NCBI GenBank assembly: GCA_045616445.1
Contig: JAZLGR010000018.1
Location: 1 to 64,000, forward strand
DNA from: Fimousia sp045616445
GTDB taxonomy: Bacteria; Bacillota; Clostridia; Lachnospirales; Lachnospiraceae
Direction: 5' to 3'
DNA length: 64,000 bases
This document shows, one piece after another, positions 24,610 to 33,145 of this stretch (the first letter of the stretch is position 1; every line of letters begins with the position of its first letter). A program made the translations under genes and the position numbers. The notes beneath the pieces were generated by a model. It was not told the DNA's origin. It did not search any database and saw nothing but the letters and a program-made list of their open reading frames with translations.

Positions 24610-25464
24610 CTACTTCTCACTCATCCCAGCAATACCGAATGCAGCAGGACCACTATGTGTGGATACAACGCTTCCTGTCTGTACCCAGCGAACTTCCTTG
24701 AAGCCAAGGCTATGAGCATGTGCCTTCAGATCAGCTTTTAAATCTTCTGGAAGTCTTGGGGAGAAGATCAACATTACATAATCTTTGTTGAGATTGTGAG
24801 TTGCTGTGAAATCTGTGATCAGCTTTTTCGCAACCTTTGCCATCTTGCCACGATATTTTTTCTTAGCCAGTAAGTATCCGCCATCAAGTTCGATAAGTGG
24901 ATTTAAGGATAAGATTTTAGCGCCCATGTATGCTGCGTTGCTTACGCGGCCGCCGGCACGAAGATAATCAAGATCGCCAGGGAAGAATCCCATATGTGTA
25001 AGGGAACTCAATTCAGTAGCGTATGCGATGATGTCTTCAACAGTTGCATCTTCGTTGTCTTCGATGAACTGCGCAACCTTTTCCACGATAAATGCCTGAC
25101 CGGCAGATACGAACTTGGTGTCAAATGGTACGATGTAGTCGCGGCCGTCCATGGCATTCACGCCACACTGGTAGCTGACTGTTGTAACTGCAGAGTATGC
25201 AAGATAAATGATGGTGCTTTCCGGATGCTCTGCGTGGATTTTGTCATACACCTGTTCAAAGTCGAACATGTTAGATCCAGCTGTCTGAGGAAGCTGTCTG
25301 GTTCTTTCATAATATTCGAAAATGTCGGTGACAGGAAATGTTCCATCGTCTTTAGTCACGTCGCCAAAGGAAACGTGCATTGGCACAGTGTAGATGCCGT
25401 ATTTTTCAATCAAATCCTGTGGCACATCGCCACCGGTTTCTGCTAAAATGATATATTTTTTCAT
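24610..25464 (-). CDS. DegV family fatty-acid binding protein
   Basis: This is 284 residues with the DegV fold: the N-terminal YIILAETGGDVPQDLIEKYGI strand-helix, then the fatty-acid pocket region TAGSNMFDFEQVYD and SSLTHMGFFPGDLDYLRAGGR. The Firmicutes family (FakB in staphylococci) presents fatty acids to the kinase FakA for phosphorylation; no fakA is in the window. AAGGAG precedes the ATG. It is a single gene convergent with the HAD gene. Confidence 0.9.
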   Translation of the reverse strand: MKKYIILAETGGDVPQDLIEKYGIYTVPMHVSFGDVTKDDGTFPVTDIFEYYERTRQLPQTAGSNMFDFEQVYDKIHAEHPESTIIYLAYSAVTTVSYQCGVNAMDGRDYIVPFDTKFVSAGQAFIVEKVAQFIEDNEDATVEDIIAYATELSSLTHMGFFPGDLDYLRAGGRVSNAAYMGAKILSLNPLIELDGGYLLAKKKYRGKMAKVAKKLITDFTATHNLNKDYVMLIFSPRLPEDLKADLKAHAHSLGFKEVRWVQTGSVVSTHSGPAAFGIAGMSEK

Positions 25465-25671
25465 AGAATAATCTCCTTATTATAATCAATTTCAATTCTC
25501 TATTTCTATCATAACATAGTTTCGAAAACCATGTCCAAATATTTTACAAATTCCCCTTATATTCCTTGAAAAAATGTTTTTCAGGTAGTAAAATCAATGT
25601 CAACTATTACGAAAATCACAGAATTGTACCGACAATTTTACATTATAAACCGACATTTTAGAAAGGGAATC

Positions 25672-26346
25672 ATGATGGGAACAAACACTTTGAAAGAGAA
25701 AATCACATTTAATCAGGATGACACCGCAATCTATGCAAAAACCTACTTTTTCATCAAGGGGTATGCAACTGGCGTGGGCCTTCCACAGACACTGATTGCC
25801 CTTGCACTTGCAAGACGTCTCCATGAAGGGCAGTACAGAAAAGATGGATCTCCATATATCATCCATCCGCTAAAGGTTTGCAGCACACTCATCTCTTACG
25901 GCGTGCGCGACGACGCGACTTTGGCAGCAGCATTACTTCACGATGCCTTGGAAGACTGCATGGATAAGCTTCCACAGGGAGGTATCGAGCTTTATACAGA
26001 ATACAATTTAGACAAAGAAGTGTATGATATCGTAAGCCTTCTTACCAAGCCATCCGGGCTTTCTGACGACGAGCTGTGCGTTCACTTTGAAGAAATTTTA
26101 CATAATCAGAAGGCGTCCATGATCAAATTAAGTGACCGTCTTCACAACAGTGGCACCCTTTATGCCTTAAAACCGGAAAAAATCAAGAAGTATGTTCGTG
26201 AAACAGAGGAATTCCTGCTTCCCATAGCATCCTATTGTGTCAACTATTATCCGGAGAATGCCAACATGTTCAGCATTTTAAAGAGCAGCATCCGCAGCAT
26301 GAACCGTGCCATGTCCATCATGATCGATAAATTTACTGAAGAATAG
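25672..26346 (+). CDS. HD-domain hydrolase, RelA/SpoT HD-like
   Basis: This is about 224 residues from ATGATG at 25672, with GAAAGGG a few bases upstream. The HD domain resembles that of (p)ppGpp hydrolases: HEGQYRKDGSPYIIHPLKV, then LLHDALEDC and KLSDRLHN. There is no synthetase, TGS or ACT domain, so it is a small stand-alone hydrolase like MESH1. That suggests degradation of (p)ppGpp or a related nucleotide. Whether it acts on ppGpp is inference. The EamA transporter starts 19 bp downstream. Confidence 0.82.
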   Translation: MMGTNTLKEKITFNQDDTAIYAKTYFFIKGYATGVGLPQTLIALALARRLHEGQYRKDGSPYIIHPLKVCSTLISYGVRDDATLAAALLHDALEDCMDKLPQGGIELYTEYNLDKEVYDIVSLLTKPSGLSDDELCVHFEEILHNQKASMIKLSDRLHNSGTLYALKPEKIKKYVRETEEFLLPIASYCVNYYPENANMFSILKSSIRSMNRAMSIMIDKFTEE

Positions 26347-26365
26347 ACGAGGATTACCATAAATT

Positions 26366-27217
26366 ATGGATACGAAACAAAAACTAGGTCCCATCCTGAT
26401 GCTGATGGCGTCGCTGTGCTTTGCAGGCGGCGGGGCAGCACTAAAGATGATCCCGTGGAACGCCCTGGCCATCAATGGCGCCAGAAACTTAATCGCGGTG
26501 GGAGTATTTGCAATCTATATGCTGGTGACAAAGCACCGACTGAAGGTGAATGGGACGGTGCTTCTCGGAGCCGTCAGCATGTTCGGCGTCACGACCATGT
26601 TCGTCATCGCCAACAAGCTCACGACCGCCGGCAATGCTATCATCCTCCAGTTCACCTGCCCGGTATGGATCATCCTGATGATGTTCCTCTTCTTTCATCA
26701 AAGACCGGATAAATTTCAGATTTGCACCATTTTCGTGGTGTTTGGCGGCATTTTATGTTTCTTTTACGACAGCATCTCCGGAGGCAGCTTCTTAGGCAAT
26801 GTGGCGGCCGTCATCTCCGGGATTTTCTATGCAGGCGTATTCATGCTGAACCAGTTTGAGCGTGGGGACGCCATCTCATCCATGTTTCTCGGGCAGCTTG
26901 GAAGCGGGCTTTTACTGGGGCCTCTCGTCCTTAGAGAGACGGACTTTTCGGCAAATGTCATTGTCGCGGTTCTATTCCTAGGCGTAATTCAGCTGGGATT
27001 GGCCTATATCCTGTTCAATTATGGAACCAAATACACCCATCCTGTTACCGCAAGCTTGATCAACGGCGTAGAGCCGGTGCTAAATCCCATTATTGTTGCG
27101 GTACTGTTCGGGGAAGTCCTGTCACCTATGGCTCTGGTGGGAGCATTTGTCGTCATCGGCGCTGTGCTGGTGTATAATATCTTCCATAAGGTGGAAGAAG
27201 ATCATGCTGGCGCGTGA
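26366..27217 (+). CDS. DMT superfamily (EamA) transporter
   Basis: This is 283 residues with ten predicted membrane helices in two EamA repeats. Characteristic stretches are NALAINGARNLIAVGVFA and, in the second half, ASLINGVEPVLNPIIVAVLFGE, which is the classic EamA signature. Members export amino acids or other metabolites. It lies 19 bp after the HD gene and has little RBS (GACGAGGA further upstream), so it is probably coupled to that gene. Confidence 0.88.
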   Translation: MDTKQKLGPILMLMASLCFAGGGAALKMIPWNALAINGARNLIAVGVFAIYMLVTKHRLKVNGTVLLGAVSMFGVTTMFVIANKLTTAGNAIILQFTCPVWIILMMFLFFHQRPDKFQICTIFVVFGGILCFFYDSISGGSFLGNVAAVISGIFYAGVFMLNQFERGDAISSMFLGQLGSGLLLGPLVLRETDFSANVIVAVLFLGVIQLGLAYILFNYGTKYTHPVTASLINGVEPVLNPIIVAVLFGEVLSPMALVGAFVVIGAVLVYNIFHKVEEDHAGA

Positions 27218-27261
27218 TCAGAAAGGTAGTATAATTTAGTAATACAAATTAGAGGTTTGAC

Positions 27262-27879
27262 ATGTCACTGGTAGGAATTTTTCGGGCCGCAGATGGAATC
27301 ACCGCATTGGTTGACTCCAAGGGCTCCATTGAACTAAATACTGGGAAGCTTGAGGAACACGTGAATCGAATTCCGGAGAAGCTTCATCCATTTGCCGGGG
27401 GCGTGCTGGTAAACTGTGGGGCGATTCAGATCCATGTGGAGAATGAAGCTACACTTTTTGCAAGAACCATTCCGATTGAGCAGATTATCAGGATTTATCT
27501 GGCTAAGCATCATACCATTGATGCGGCATTTTTCCAGGAGCTGCTGACCAAGATGAACACCAGCCCATTAAATAAAGAACCGGCCTATTTTGTCATGGGC
27601 AGAAAGATCTGGGACGGAAAATATCAGATTGAATACCACAAGGTGGGCTATGATTACTATGCCATGAAGATTGGATCACCGAAGGAGACCTGTTTTGTAT
27701 ACGGAACTGATGAGTATGTGAGGGATTTTCGTGGAATGGATTACAGCAAAGTGCGAGGCAGTGTGGATACATTGCAGAAGCATGTGGCGGGTAAGCTGTC
27801 TGAACTGATTGCCCACTATGATCAGGAAATGTCTTATAATCCGGTGGGCGGTCCGGTCAAATCATATGTGATCCGATAA
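27262..27879 (+). CDS. Conserved hypothetical protein
   Basis: This is 205 residues, soluble, with no signal peptide. The N-terminus SLVGIFRAADGITALVDSKGS resembles the first strands of Ntn-hydrolase folds such as proteasome beta or IMP cyclohydrolase-like proteins. The usual catalytic Thr or Cys is not at the expected second position, so that likeness may be superficial. TTAGAGG lies before the ATG. I do not recognise the family. Confidence 0.65.
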   Translation: MSLVGIFRAADGITALVDSKGSIELNTGKLEEHVNRIPEKLHPFAGGVLVNCGAIQIHVENEATLFARTIPIEQIIRIYLAKHHTIDAAFFQELLTKMNTSPLNKEPAYFVMGRKIWDGKYQIEYHKVGYDYYAMKIGSPKETCFVYGTDEYVRDFRGMDYSKVRGSVDTLQKHVAGKLSELIAHYDQEMSYNPVGGPVKSYVIR

Positions 27880-28004
27880 GATCAAATGCGATTCGATTAG
27901 ATAAATTATCAAAAAACTTTTAATATTTTTTAAAATAATGCAAGGATTCTCCTTTCACATTCGTATACATAGTGTAGATTCATCACTAAGAAAGGAGAAC
28001 GTTT

Positions 28005-28277
28005 ATGAGAAAAGCAGTTGCAACTATGCTTTTATCTGTAACAGCATTTGCTAACGTTTTAGCTATGAACCCAGCTACAGTTGTTGCAAAACAGCCTGTG
28101 AAAGTATGCTGTGAAGTTAAGAAAGAAAAGAAAGCAAAACCTGTAAAACCTGCGAAAAAGGTTAAATGCAAAAAATGCAAAAAAGAAAAACACAAGTATG
28201 TAAGTGCAGATAAAAACAAAAAATGCGATATTTGCGGAAAGAAAAAAGCAAAACACTGCCACAATAAGCATCACTAA
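28005..28277 (+). CDS. Small secreted Lys/Cys/His-rich protein, possible metal binder
   Basis: This is 90 residues. A signal peptide (about 1-28, ending near VVAKQ) is followed by a strongly basic mature part. It has seven cysteines, including CKKC and CDIC pairs, and a histidine-rich end (KHCHNKHH). Two CxxC pairs plus His suggest zinc or other metal binding outside the membrane. It lies 33 bp before the ECF sigma factor gene with only an RBS between, so the three genes 28005-29756 are probably one operon. AAAGGAG precedes the ATG. Confidence 0.72.
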   Translation: MRKAVATMLLSVTAFANVLAMNPATVVAKQPVKVCCEVKKEKKAKPVKPAKKVKCKKCKKEKHKYVSADKNKKCDICGKKKAKHCHNKHH

Positions 28278-28309
28278 TCCTGAAGCATTTTAGGAAGGAG
28301 GCAGATTTA

Positions 28310-28798
28310 TTGCGTAGTGAAGCTGATGTTAATCGTACGATAACTAAATATGCGGATACTGTGCAGCGAATCTGCCTTTGTCACTTGAAGAACCATGCTG
28401 ATGCCGAGGATATGTTTCAGAATATTTTCATCAAATATATGATGTATGATGGAGAATTCCAGTCGGAAGAACACAAGAAAGCATGGCTTCTTTGCGTTTC
28501 TGTAAATGCCTGTCGGGATTATTTGCGGACGCATTTTTGGAAGAAGGCGGAACCGTTGGACAATATTCTCTATTCGGTTTCGGCACAGATTAATGAGGAT
28601 CAAAAAGAAGTTTTGGCGGCGGTGCTTTCACTGCCGGAGAAATACAAGGATGCCATCTACCTTCATTATTATGAGGGCTACAAGGCATCGGAAATTGCAG
28701 AAATTATCGGGAAAAAGGAGAATACAGTCTATTCACTCCTTGCCCGTGGACGAAATATATTACGAAATCAGTTAGGAGGTGGAATCGATGGACAATAG
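28310..28798 (+). CDS. ECF-type RNA polymerase sigma factor
   Basis: This is 162 residues starting at TTG (28310), fixed by AAGGAGG 8-9 bases upstream. Region 2 is DAEDMFQNIFIKYM with the expected acidic patch. Region 4 is LPEKYKDAIYLHYYEGYKASEIAEIIG followed by the helix-turn-helix ENTVYSLLARGR. There is no region 1 or 3, as usual for ECF factors. Its end overlaps the start of the RsgI-like gene by 11 bases, so the sigma factor and its regulator are translationally coupled. Confidence 0.9.
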   Translation: MRSEADVNRTITKYADTVQRICLCHLKNHADAEDMFQNIFIKYMMYDGEFQSEEHKKAWLLCVSVNACRDYLRTHFWKKAEPLDNILYSVSAQINEDQKEVLAAVLSLPEKYKDAIYLHYYEGYKASEIAEIIGKKENTVYSLLARGRNILRNQLGGGIDGQ

Positions 28799-29756
28799 AA
28801 TAAGAGATGCATTTGACCAGATTCATGCAGATTTCAAGATGGTAGATTCCACAATGATGAAGCTTAGTGAAGTGAGAAGTCAGCAGGAGGCTGGCGGTTT
28901 TGTCAGATCCAGAAGAAGAGGCATGGGGTACCGCGCAGCTGTGGCGGCAGCCATGATTGCCATTGTCATCTTCGTTTTTGGCTTCCAGCTCACTGTGACA
29001 GAAGCAGCTTACGTCAGCGTAGACGGCGCATCCTCCATCGAACTGATCTTAAATCCAATGGGACGTGTTATTCGTGCCAATGTGTACGACGACGGAGCAA
29101 AGCTTCTTGGCAAGCTGAAGTTAAAAGGCAAGGGCTACGAAGCAGCAATGGATGAAATCATGCAAAGCGAAGCCTTCCGTGATGGCAAAATCTCCGTCAC
29201 CATGGTTTCATTAAATGATAAAAAATCAGAAAAGGTGAAGGAAAAAGTAACACATCACGATCCATCCTGTCAGCTTTGTGATAAGAAAGATTACGATGAG
29301 GCCCACGATCATGGCATGACAGTTGGACAGTATAAGCATGAGCAACAGGTTCATGAAGAACAGGCAAAGCATCATGAAGCGCAGAAGCTTGCGAAGCAGG
29401 AAAAGAAGGCGGAGAAGAAAGCAGCTCATGAAGCAGCTCATGAATCTCACAAGAAAGAACTGCAGACTGCGAAAGAGATGCGCAAGGCGACTCATGAAGA
29501 AGCTCATGACAAAACCCATGAGAATGGTCACAGTGAAAAGCATATTGCGAAGAAGTCTGTGAAGAAAACAGTGAAGAAGTCTGTGAAGAAGACACACAAG
29601 AAGGCGCATAAGACGACTCACAAGACGACGCATCATAAGAAGGTTGCGAAGAAAGCAACGAAAAAGGCAGCGAAGAAGGCTGCAAAGAAAACTCATAAGA
29701 AGACACACAAGATAGTGCATAAGAAATCACATAAAAAAGAACATCATGACGAATAA
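28788..29756 (+). CDS. RsgI-like membrane anti-sigma factor with Lys/His-rich tail
   Basis: This is about 322 residues from the ATG at 28788, with TTAGGAGG about 9 bases upstream. A cytoplasmic N-terminal region of about 45 residues and one membrane helix (49-70) are followed by AYVSVDGASSIELILNPMGRVI. That last stretch matches the extracytoplasmic RsgI-type domain (VSxDxNPSIEL...GRVI). From about 155 on, the protein is almost entirely Lys, His, Ala and Glu, with a CQLC pair at the junction and KKTHKK-type repeats to the end. The partner sigma factor is encoded immediately upstream. The tail could sense metal, pH or a polyanion. It is unlike the carbohydrate-binding tails of classical RsgI proteins. 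Confidence 0.82.
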   Translation: MDNRIRDAFDQIHADFKMVDSTMMKLSEVRSQQEAGGFVRSRRRGMGYRAAVAAAMIAIVIFVFGFQLTVTEAAYVSVDGASSIELILNPMGRVIRANVYDDGAKLLGKLKLKGKGYEAAMDEIMQSEAFRDGKISVTMVSLNDKKSEKVKEKVTHHDPSCQLCDKKDYDEAHDHGMTVGQYKHEQQVHEEQAKHHEAQKLAKQEKKAEKKAAHEAAHESHKKELQTAKEMRKATHEEAHDKTHENGHSEKHIAKKSVKKTVKKSVKKTHKKAHKTTHKTTHHKKVAKKATKKAAKKAAKKTHKKTHKIVHKKSHKKEHHDE

Positions 29757-29758
29757 AA

Positions 29759-29802
29759 TAGGTGGTCATATCTGGGATACCCCGGAAATGACCACTTTTG
29801 TG
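29759..29802 (+). terminator. Terminator of the ECF sigma operon
   Basis: AGGTGGTCAT and AATGACCACTT pair, with inner CCGG-type pairing, followed by TTGTGTTG. Confidence 0.7.
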
Positions 29803-29886
29803 TTGTATAGTTCTAATGCTAAAAATTTGGGATTTTAGCTGATATTTCAACGACAAAATTTCTTATATTATAGCATAAAAAAAGTA

Positions 29887-29984
29887 TTGACAATACTATC
29901 GCAGTGCGATATATTATAATCATAAAAGATATATCGCACCACGATACATCGAAACGCAATATATAACAGTGCAATACATTGCAC
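29887..29984 (+). promoter_or_regulatory. padR promoter with three palindromic boxes
   Basis: TTGACA (29887-29892) and TATATT (29910-29915) have 17-bp spacing. A perfect 15-base palindrome, TATCGCAGTGCGATA at 29897-29911, fills the spacer and overlaps the -10. Two further dyads follow: TATCGCACCACGATA at about 29932-29946 and GTGCAATACATTGCAC at 29969-29984. The gene downstream encodes a PadR repressor, so autoregulation is likely. The stretch 29803-29886 is featureless. Confidence 0.72.
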
Positions 29985-30055
29985 CACAATATGAAACATT
30001 TGCAAAACGAACAGTCAAGATAGATTCGATACACAAAGAAAAGGAGGCCAATCAT

Positions 30056-30373
30056 ATGGACGCACACATCAGAAAAGTATATGTTCCGATGACAGAGACG
30101 GGATTTTACATCTTACTTACGCTAAGAACACCAAACCACGGATACGGCGTAGTACAGAAGGTGAAGGAACTGACAGACGGAGACATCAGCTTAAGTCCAG
30201 GCACCATGTACGGCAGTCTTTCCAAGATGGAGAAGGACGGGCTGATTAAGCTGGTGGCCAAGGAAGACAAACGAAAGATCTACCAGACCACAGACCTGGG
30301 ACTTGAAGTTTTAGATCTTGAAATTAAGAGAATCGAACGTTTATATAGAAACACAAAGGAGATGACATCATGA
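30056..30373 (+). CDS. PadR family transcriptional regulator
   Basis: This is about 105 residues from the ATG at 30056, with AAGGAGG 8 bases upstream. The winged helix has the PadR hallmarks: FYILLTLRTPNHGYGVVQKV, SPGTMYGSLSKMEKDGLI and the wing EDKRKIYQTTDLG. It ends in a short dimerisation helix. It overlaps the DUF2812 gene by 4 bases. PadR-DUF2812 pairs are frequent in Firmicutes, where PadR represses its own operon until a membrane or drug signal is sensed. Confidence 0.92.
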   Translation: MDAHIRKVYVPMTETGFYILLTLRTPNHGYGVVQKVKELTDGDISLSPGTMYGSLSKMEKDGLIKLVAKEDKRKIYQTTDLGLEVLDLEIKRIERLYRNTKEMTS

Positions 30374-30903
30374 GTAACACAAAGAAGACAATAAGATGGT
30401 TTGACCTGATGGATTATGATAAAGAAGCTGCTTACTTAAGAAAGATGCACAAAGATGGCTGGAAATTCAAAAAAGTGCGTGGCATCGGCGTGTATACATT
30501 CGAACGCTGCGAACCGGTTGACATGGTTTACCAGCTTGACTACAGCCCGGAAGGGTTAGCGAATAAAGAGGAATACATCCAGATGTTTGAAGACTGCGGT
30601 TGGAAGTATATTTACCAGTTTATGGGTTACACATATTTCTGCAAACCAGCCGAAGAGTGTGATGGTGAGGAAAGCATTTTTTCAGATACTACATCCAGAG
30701 AAGACATGCTGAAGAACATCTTCTGTCAGCGTATGGTGCCATTGCTTCTCCTTTATGCCTTCTTCCTGTACTCCTATTTCTTCCCATCCGGAAGAATCGA
30801 TGCAATCTTCCCACTGACAACCATCGTGATCGTGTTCTACACACTCATCTTCGCGAGATTTGCCTGGAAGTATTATTACTTTAGAAAAGATATTGGGAAG
30901 TAG
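30370..30903 (+). CDS. DUF2812 membrane protein
   Basis: This is 177 residues. The N-terminal domain KTIRWFDLMDYDKEAAYLRKMHKDGWKFKKV is the DUF2812 signature. Two membrane helices follow (about 122-165). Start and stop overlap with padR (ATGA), a coupling seen across the family. The pair usually affects resistance to membrane-active compounds or surface properties, but no activity is established. Confidence 0.88.
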   Translation: MSNTKKTIRWFDLMDYDKEAAYLRKMHKDGWKFKKVRGIGVYTFERCEPVDMVYQLDYSPEGLANKEEYIQMFEDCGWKYIYQFMGYTYFCKPAEECDGEESIFSDTTSREDMLKNIFCQRMVPLLLLYAFFLYSYFFPSGRIDAIFPLTTIVIVFYTLIFARFAWKYYYFRKDIGK

Positions 30904-30933
30904 ATGATGAATGATCAAAATTGAAAGGAATAA

Positions 30934-30973
30934 AAAACTCCGGCAGACGTAAAAATCTGTCGGAGTTTTGTTG
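30934..30973 (+). terminator. Rho-independent terminator
   Basis: ACTCCGGCAGA and TCTGTCGGAGT pair around a short A-rich loop, followed by TTTGTTGTTTG. Confidence 0.85.
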
Positions 30974-31010
30974 TTTGCACAAATAATATCTTTTTAGAAA
31001 TAATATCTAT

Positions 31011-32039
31011 CTAGAATTCAATTCCTGCGTTCTTTCTTGCTTTTTCAAGCACGCCAACAACAACAACGGATTCATTCAGGAATTCGTGTGCAGTTGCGTA
31101 GTCCTTTTCGTCGATGACGCGGGCGAAGTCGGTAAATTCCTGAGTCATTCTGTGGAATACTTCCGGCGCGTCAAATGTCTCTGTAATCGTTGCGCGTACC
31201 ATGGCACCAGCTGCATCTCGAACCTTCTCCTTTACATTTTCATCAACATAGATTGTGGTGAGCTGGGACGCAATATTCGGTTTGCTGTTGATCTCCATGT
31301 AGCCCTTTTCACCCTGCATGATGATGTGTCCCGGGCTGTCGGAATCCTTGGTTCCTGTACAAACGGCAGTAAATCCGTCGTAAACGAGAATTAAAGTGCC
31401 GGATGTATCGATGCCGTTCGGTCCAATATTCGGATAGTAGATGGCATCCTTAGGCTCGCCGAATAAGGCAACGCAGTAGTGGATATTATATACGTTGATG
31501 TCGTATAATGCGCCGCCATAATATTCACGGTCGAAGGAGTGTGCAATATCGCCAGCAAGATAGTCGTCGTAACGGCTGGAGTACTGGGAATAGTTGCAAA
31601 GTGCCATGCGCATGTTGCCAAGCTTCTCCACATTCTTCTTCATCTCGTAAAATACGTCGTTGTGAAGCACAGTCACTGCCTCAAAAATAAATAATTTTTC
31701 GCGTTCTGCGATTTCCTGAAGCTCTTTCGCTTCGTCATAGAAGCCAGTGAATGGCTTTTCCAAGATGACATTCTTGCCATTTAATAAGGCTTCCTTGGCA
31801 TATGGATAGTGGGCGCTGTTGATGAGCCCGATGTATACGGTGTCCGCAGCAGTTTCATGAAGGAGCTGCTGATAGTCTGTGTAGATTTCCGGAATGTCAT
31901 ATTCCTTGGCAAATGCTTCTGCCTTCGCTCTACTATGTGGACGTGCAAAAATAGCTGTTTTCTCAATTGTCTCAACTGGTGTGATGGCGTGAAGCGCATC
32001 AGCCACGATCTTACCTGTTCCGATGAAAGCAAGTTTCAT
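31011..32039 (-). CDS. Gfo/Idh/MocA family oxidoreductase
   Basis: This is about 342 residues when started at the ATG with AAGGAGGG upstream (position 32039); a longer frame to 32099 has no RBS. The N-terminal Rossmann fold is MKLAFIGTGKIV, and the family signature EKPFTG lies in VILEKPFTGFYDEAKEL. The C-terminal alpha/beta domain provides the substrate site. The family oxidises or reduces sugars, inositols or amino-sugar derivatives with NAD(P). The substrate is unknown. Confidence 0.87.
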   Translation of the reverse strand: MKLAFIGTGKIVADALHAITPVETIEKTAIFARPHSRAKAEAFAKEYDIPEIYTDYQQLLHETAADTVYIGLINSAHYPYAKEALLNGKNVILEKPFTGFYDEAKELQEIAEREKLFIFEAVTVLHNDVFYEMKKNVEKLGNMRMALCNYSQYSSRYDDYLAGDIAHSFDREYYGGALYDINVYNIHYCVALFGEPKDAIYYPNIGPNGIDTSGTLILVYDGFTAVCTGTKDSDSPGHIIMQGEKGYMEINSKPNIASQLTTIYVDENVKEKVRDAAGAMVRATITETFDAPEVFHRMTQEFTDFARVIDEKDYATAHEFLNESVVVVGVLEKARKNAGIEF

Positions 32040-32180
32040 AATATCATACCCTCCTTGAAATTTTGTTTCAGTTTGATTATACATTATTTGTGGCCACAAT
32101 GTCTATATAATTGTATAATTATAGTAGTTAGAAAATGTACCTCTCACATTTTGAGATTTTGACAGAAAGTAGAGCATCCT

Positions 32181-32684
32181 ATGGAATATCAGCACATTGT
32201 CCATCCATTTGGACCATTATATAACAGTGAATCACGAGTATTAATTCTTGGCAGCCTCCCATCTGTAAAATCAAGGGAAGCAAATTTCTTCTACGGACAT
32301 CCTCGGAACCGCTACTGGCCGTTGATCGCAAGAATATTTGACGAGCCGGTGCCAGAAACCATAGAAGAGAGGAAAGCGTTGGCATTAAAGCACCACATCG
32401 CCATGTGGGACGCCATTTATGCCTGCGACATCAAGGGTTCTTCCGACAGCAGCATCAAGAACGTGGAGCCGACTAATCTGGCACCGATTCTTTCGGGCTC
32501 GAAGATTACCCATGTTTTTTGCAACGGCAAAACCTCTTGGAAGTATTATCACAAATATCAGGAGAAGGAACTGGGAATTAAAGCCATTGCCCTTCCATCC
32601 ACCAGTCCGGCCAATGCTGCGTGGCAGATTGACCGATTGATGACGCAGTGGAACCAGGTGAGAGAGGTGGTTGAGGAGATGTAG
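32181..32684 (+). CDS. DNA-deoxyinosine (hypoxanthine) glycosylase, UDG superfamily
   Basis: This is 167 residues. LILGSLPSVKSREANFFYGH is the active-site region of family 6 uracil-DNA glycosylase-like enzymes, with YGHPRNRYWP and LPSTSPAN completing the pattern (motif II with Ser-Thr-Ser-Pro-Ala). These enzymes excise hypoxanthine from DNA after adenine deamination. The length is normal for the family. It is divergent from the Gfo/Idh gene. Confidence 0.87.
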   Translation: MEYQHIVHPFGPLYNSESRVLILGSLPSVKSREANFFYGHPRNRYWPLIARIFDEPVPETIEERKALALKHHIAMWDAIYACDIKGSSDSSIKNVEPTNLAPILSGSKITHVFCNGKTSWKYYHKYQEKELGIKAIALPSTSPANAAWQIDRLMTQWNQVREVVEEM

Positions 32685-32760
32685 TCTTACATCTCCTTTT
32701 CTATGTTCAAAATATTCAGACAAATAAGAAAAAATAAAATAAAAAATCTAAAAATAAGTA

Positions 32761-33047
32761 TTGACAATTCGCAGAAGTGCGATTATAATAAAGACATAAA
32801 CAACAAGTACAGAAAATAAAAAAGAAAAATATAAGACTAGGAGGACGGACCACCAGCTTAATTAATTTTTAATCCAAAACCAAATTTTAAACAGGAGGTA
32901 CAATCCAATGAAATAACTACCAATCCAGTATTAATTATTTAATAACCTGGACATGATCAATTAAATAGAAAGTGAGGTTATACAGTGAAACTTTTAGAAT
33001 ACAATTAAAAGACCATCTAATTAGAATTAATTAATTAGATGGTCTTC
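32761..33047 (+). ncRNA. Short terminated transcript with micro-ORFs, copy A
   Basis: TTGACA (32761-32766) and TATAAT (32784-32789) with 17-bp spacing start a transcript that ends at the terminator 33009-33047. Inside are AGGAGG before ATG AAA TAA (32908-32916), a stem TCCAG...CTGGA, and GTGAGG before a 7-codon ORF (32985-33008, MKLLEYN). The same order with the same promoter spacing occurs at 38248-38479. Between the two copies the stem base changes from TCCAG/CTGGA to TCCAA/TTGGA, preserving pairing. It may be a regulatory RNA or a micropeptide gene. Apart from this locus, the 32685-33145 gap holds only the upstream region of the nitroreductase. Confidence 0.65.
32985..33008 (+). CDS. 7-codon ORF MKLLEYN within transcript copy A
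   Basis: GTG start with AAGTGAGG eight bases upstream. The coding part is kept in copy B as MKLLEIH, with the same start, RBS and distance to the terminator. This suggests translation matters, either for a peptide or for ribosome positioning. It is too short for any homology argument. Confidence 0.4.
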   Translation: MKLLEYN

Positions 33048-33052
33048 TTTTT
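33009..33052 (+). terminator. Terminator of transcript copy A
   Basis: AAGACCATCTAATTA and TAATTAGATGGTCTT pair almost perfectly, followed by CTTTTTTTG. The same stem is kept in copy B (38438-38479). Confidence 0.85.
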
Positions 33053-33145
33053 TTGCTCTGTTTTTTGGTATAATGTTGTTGAGTATATGATTGTAAACGT
33101 TTTGCACATGTATGAAATAACAATATAGATTCAGGAGGAAACACT

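Noticed and set aside
28059..28274. Phe/Leu-rich minus-strand frames opposite the small Cys/His protein
   Set aside because: They are antisense shadows of Lys codons, without RBS.
29197..29856. Long minus-strand frames opposite the Lys/His-rich anti-sigma tail
   Set aside because: They are shadows of a low-complexity coding region (AAG/CAC repeats), with no RBS and Ser/Cys/Leu-rich nonsense composition.
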